This document shows positions 51,842 through 51,891 of a stretch of DNA of 51,891 nt, in pieces. Within the stretch, counting starts at the first letter, position 1, and each line of letters opens with the position of its first letter. The position numbers were made by a program, and so were the translations under genes. This DNA is from Liquorilactobacillus mali (GTDB lineage: Bacteria > Bacillota > Bacilli > Lactobacillales > Lactobacillaceae): assembly GCF_001437155.1 (NCBI RefSeq), contig NZ_JQAR01000016.1, forward strand, positions 1 through 51,891. Direction: 5' to 3'. The notes beneath the pieces were generated by a model. It saw nothing but the letters and a program-made list of their open reading frames with translations. It searched no databases and had not been told where the DNA came from.

Positions 51842-51891
51842 TTATCCTAGTATTTGGTACACAAATATTTAGACAGTTGTGCCATAATAAA
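51838..51891. repeat. Right copy of the contig-end repeat
   Basis: The last ~53 bases match the first ~55 in inverted orientation, with about 85-90% identity. The boundary is clean at GAGC where MFS coding sequence stops. No transposase is visible. Confidence 0.6.

Noticed and set aside
1-51891. CRISPR arrays, tRNA or rRNA genes, prophage modules, toxin-antitoxin pairs
   Set aside because: No regularly spaced repeats, no tRNA-like or rRNA segments, no integrase or phage structural genes and no small paired toxin genes seen.

Overview
The window is AT-rich and reads as the chromosome of a lactic acid bacterium (Lactobacillales). Evidence: Gram-positive ribosome binding sites (GGAGG type), many TTG starts, a lactose/cellobiose-type PTS membrane subunit, CcpA-type cre boxes, and products closest in style to Lactobacillus-group proteins (DUF915 hydrolase, QacA-type exporters, iron alcohol dehydrogenase). 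I cannot name the species. No rRNA, tRNA, CRISPR array, phage module or complete insertion sequence was seen. Both ends run into the same ~50 bp repeat in opposite orientation. At the right end it cuts a major-facilitator gene, so the window probably is a whole contig bounded by copies of one mobile repeat.

Layout. 1-800: repeat end and degenerate DNA. 0.8-5.3 kb: orphan PTS EIIC translationally coupled to a membrane-anchored DUF915 hydrolase, then MepB-like, aminoglycoside-nucleotidyltransferase-like and alpha/beta-hydrolase genes. 5.3-7.6 kb: MarR regulator facing a broken quinone-oxidoreductase gene, a GNAT, and a 5'-truncated TPR gene. 7.8-17.3 kb: efflux block with DHA2 exporter/TetR, VanZ-like protein, an ABC exporter-TetR operon with a 33-bp operator, a frameshifted HAD phosphatase, and a second TetR/DHA2 pair. 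17.3-25.7 kb: S51 peptidase, NiCoT metal permease, TudS-like DUF523, phosphoesterase, MBL-fold hydrolase with TetR, ClbS/DfsB-like protein, AEC carrier, Gdx-type SMR exporter, GNAT. 26.1-38.2 kb: MarR-MFS operon, DUF6622-like protein, a UvrA paralogue lacking the UvrB-binding region, APC permease, DHA1 exporter, CPA2 Na+/H+ antiporter, methyltransferase-cupin pair, YbaK-like deacylase. 38.6-44.5 kb: LysR, NCS1 permease, DUF917, HyuA-type protein, pyroglutamyl peptidase. 44.7-51.2 kb: candidate structured RNA with cre box, frameshifted alcohol dehydrogenase, a P-type ATPase of Na,K-ATPase-like (IIC) type, and MerR-aldo/keto reductase.

Two themes stand out. First, many small detoxification units each carry a local repressor and a recognisable operator (MarR, TetR or MerR beside an exporter or enzyme). 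Second, 38.6-44.5 kb looks like a coherent locus for uptake and ring-opening of a cyclic amide (5-oxoproline, hydantoin or similar), without the usual HyuB or PxpABC partners. This is the best candidate for an undescribed pathway here. Several genes carry single-base frameshifts (quinone oxidoreductase, HAD phosphatase, alcohol dehydrogenase). These could be real pseudogenes or assembly errors.

A family of stem-loops with the core GTCAAAA...TTTTGAC recurs at about eight intergenic sites and serves as terminators, often bidirectional.
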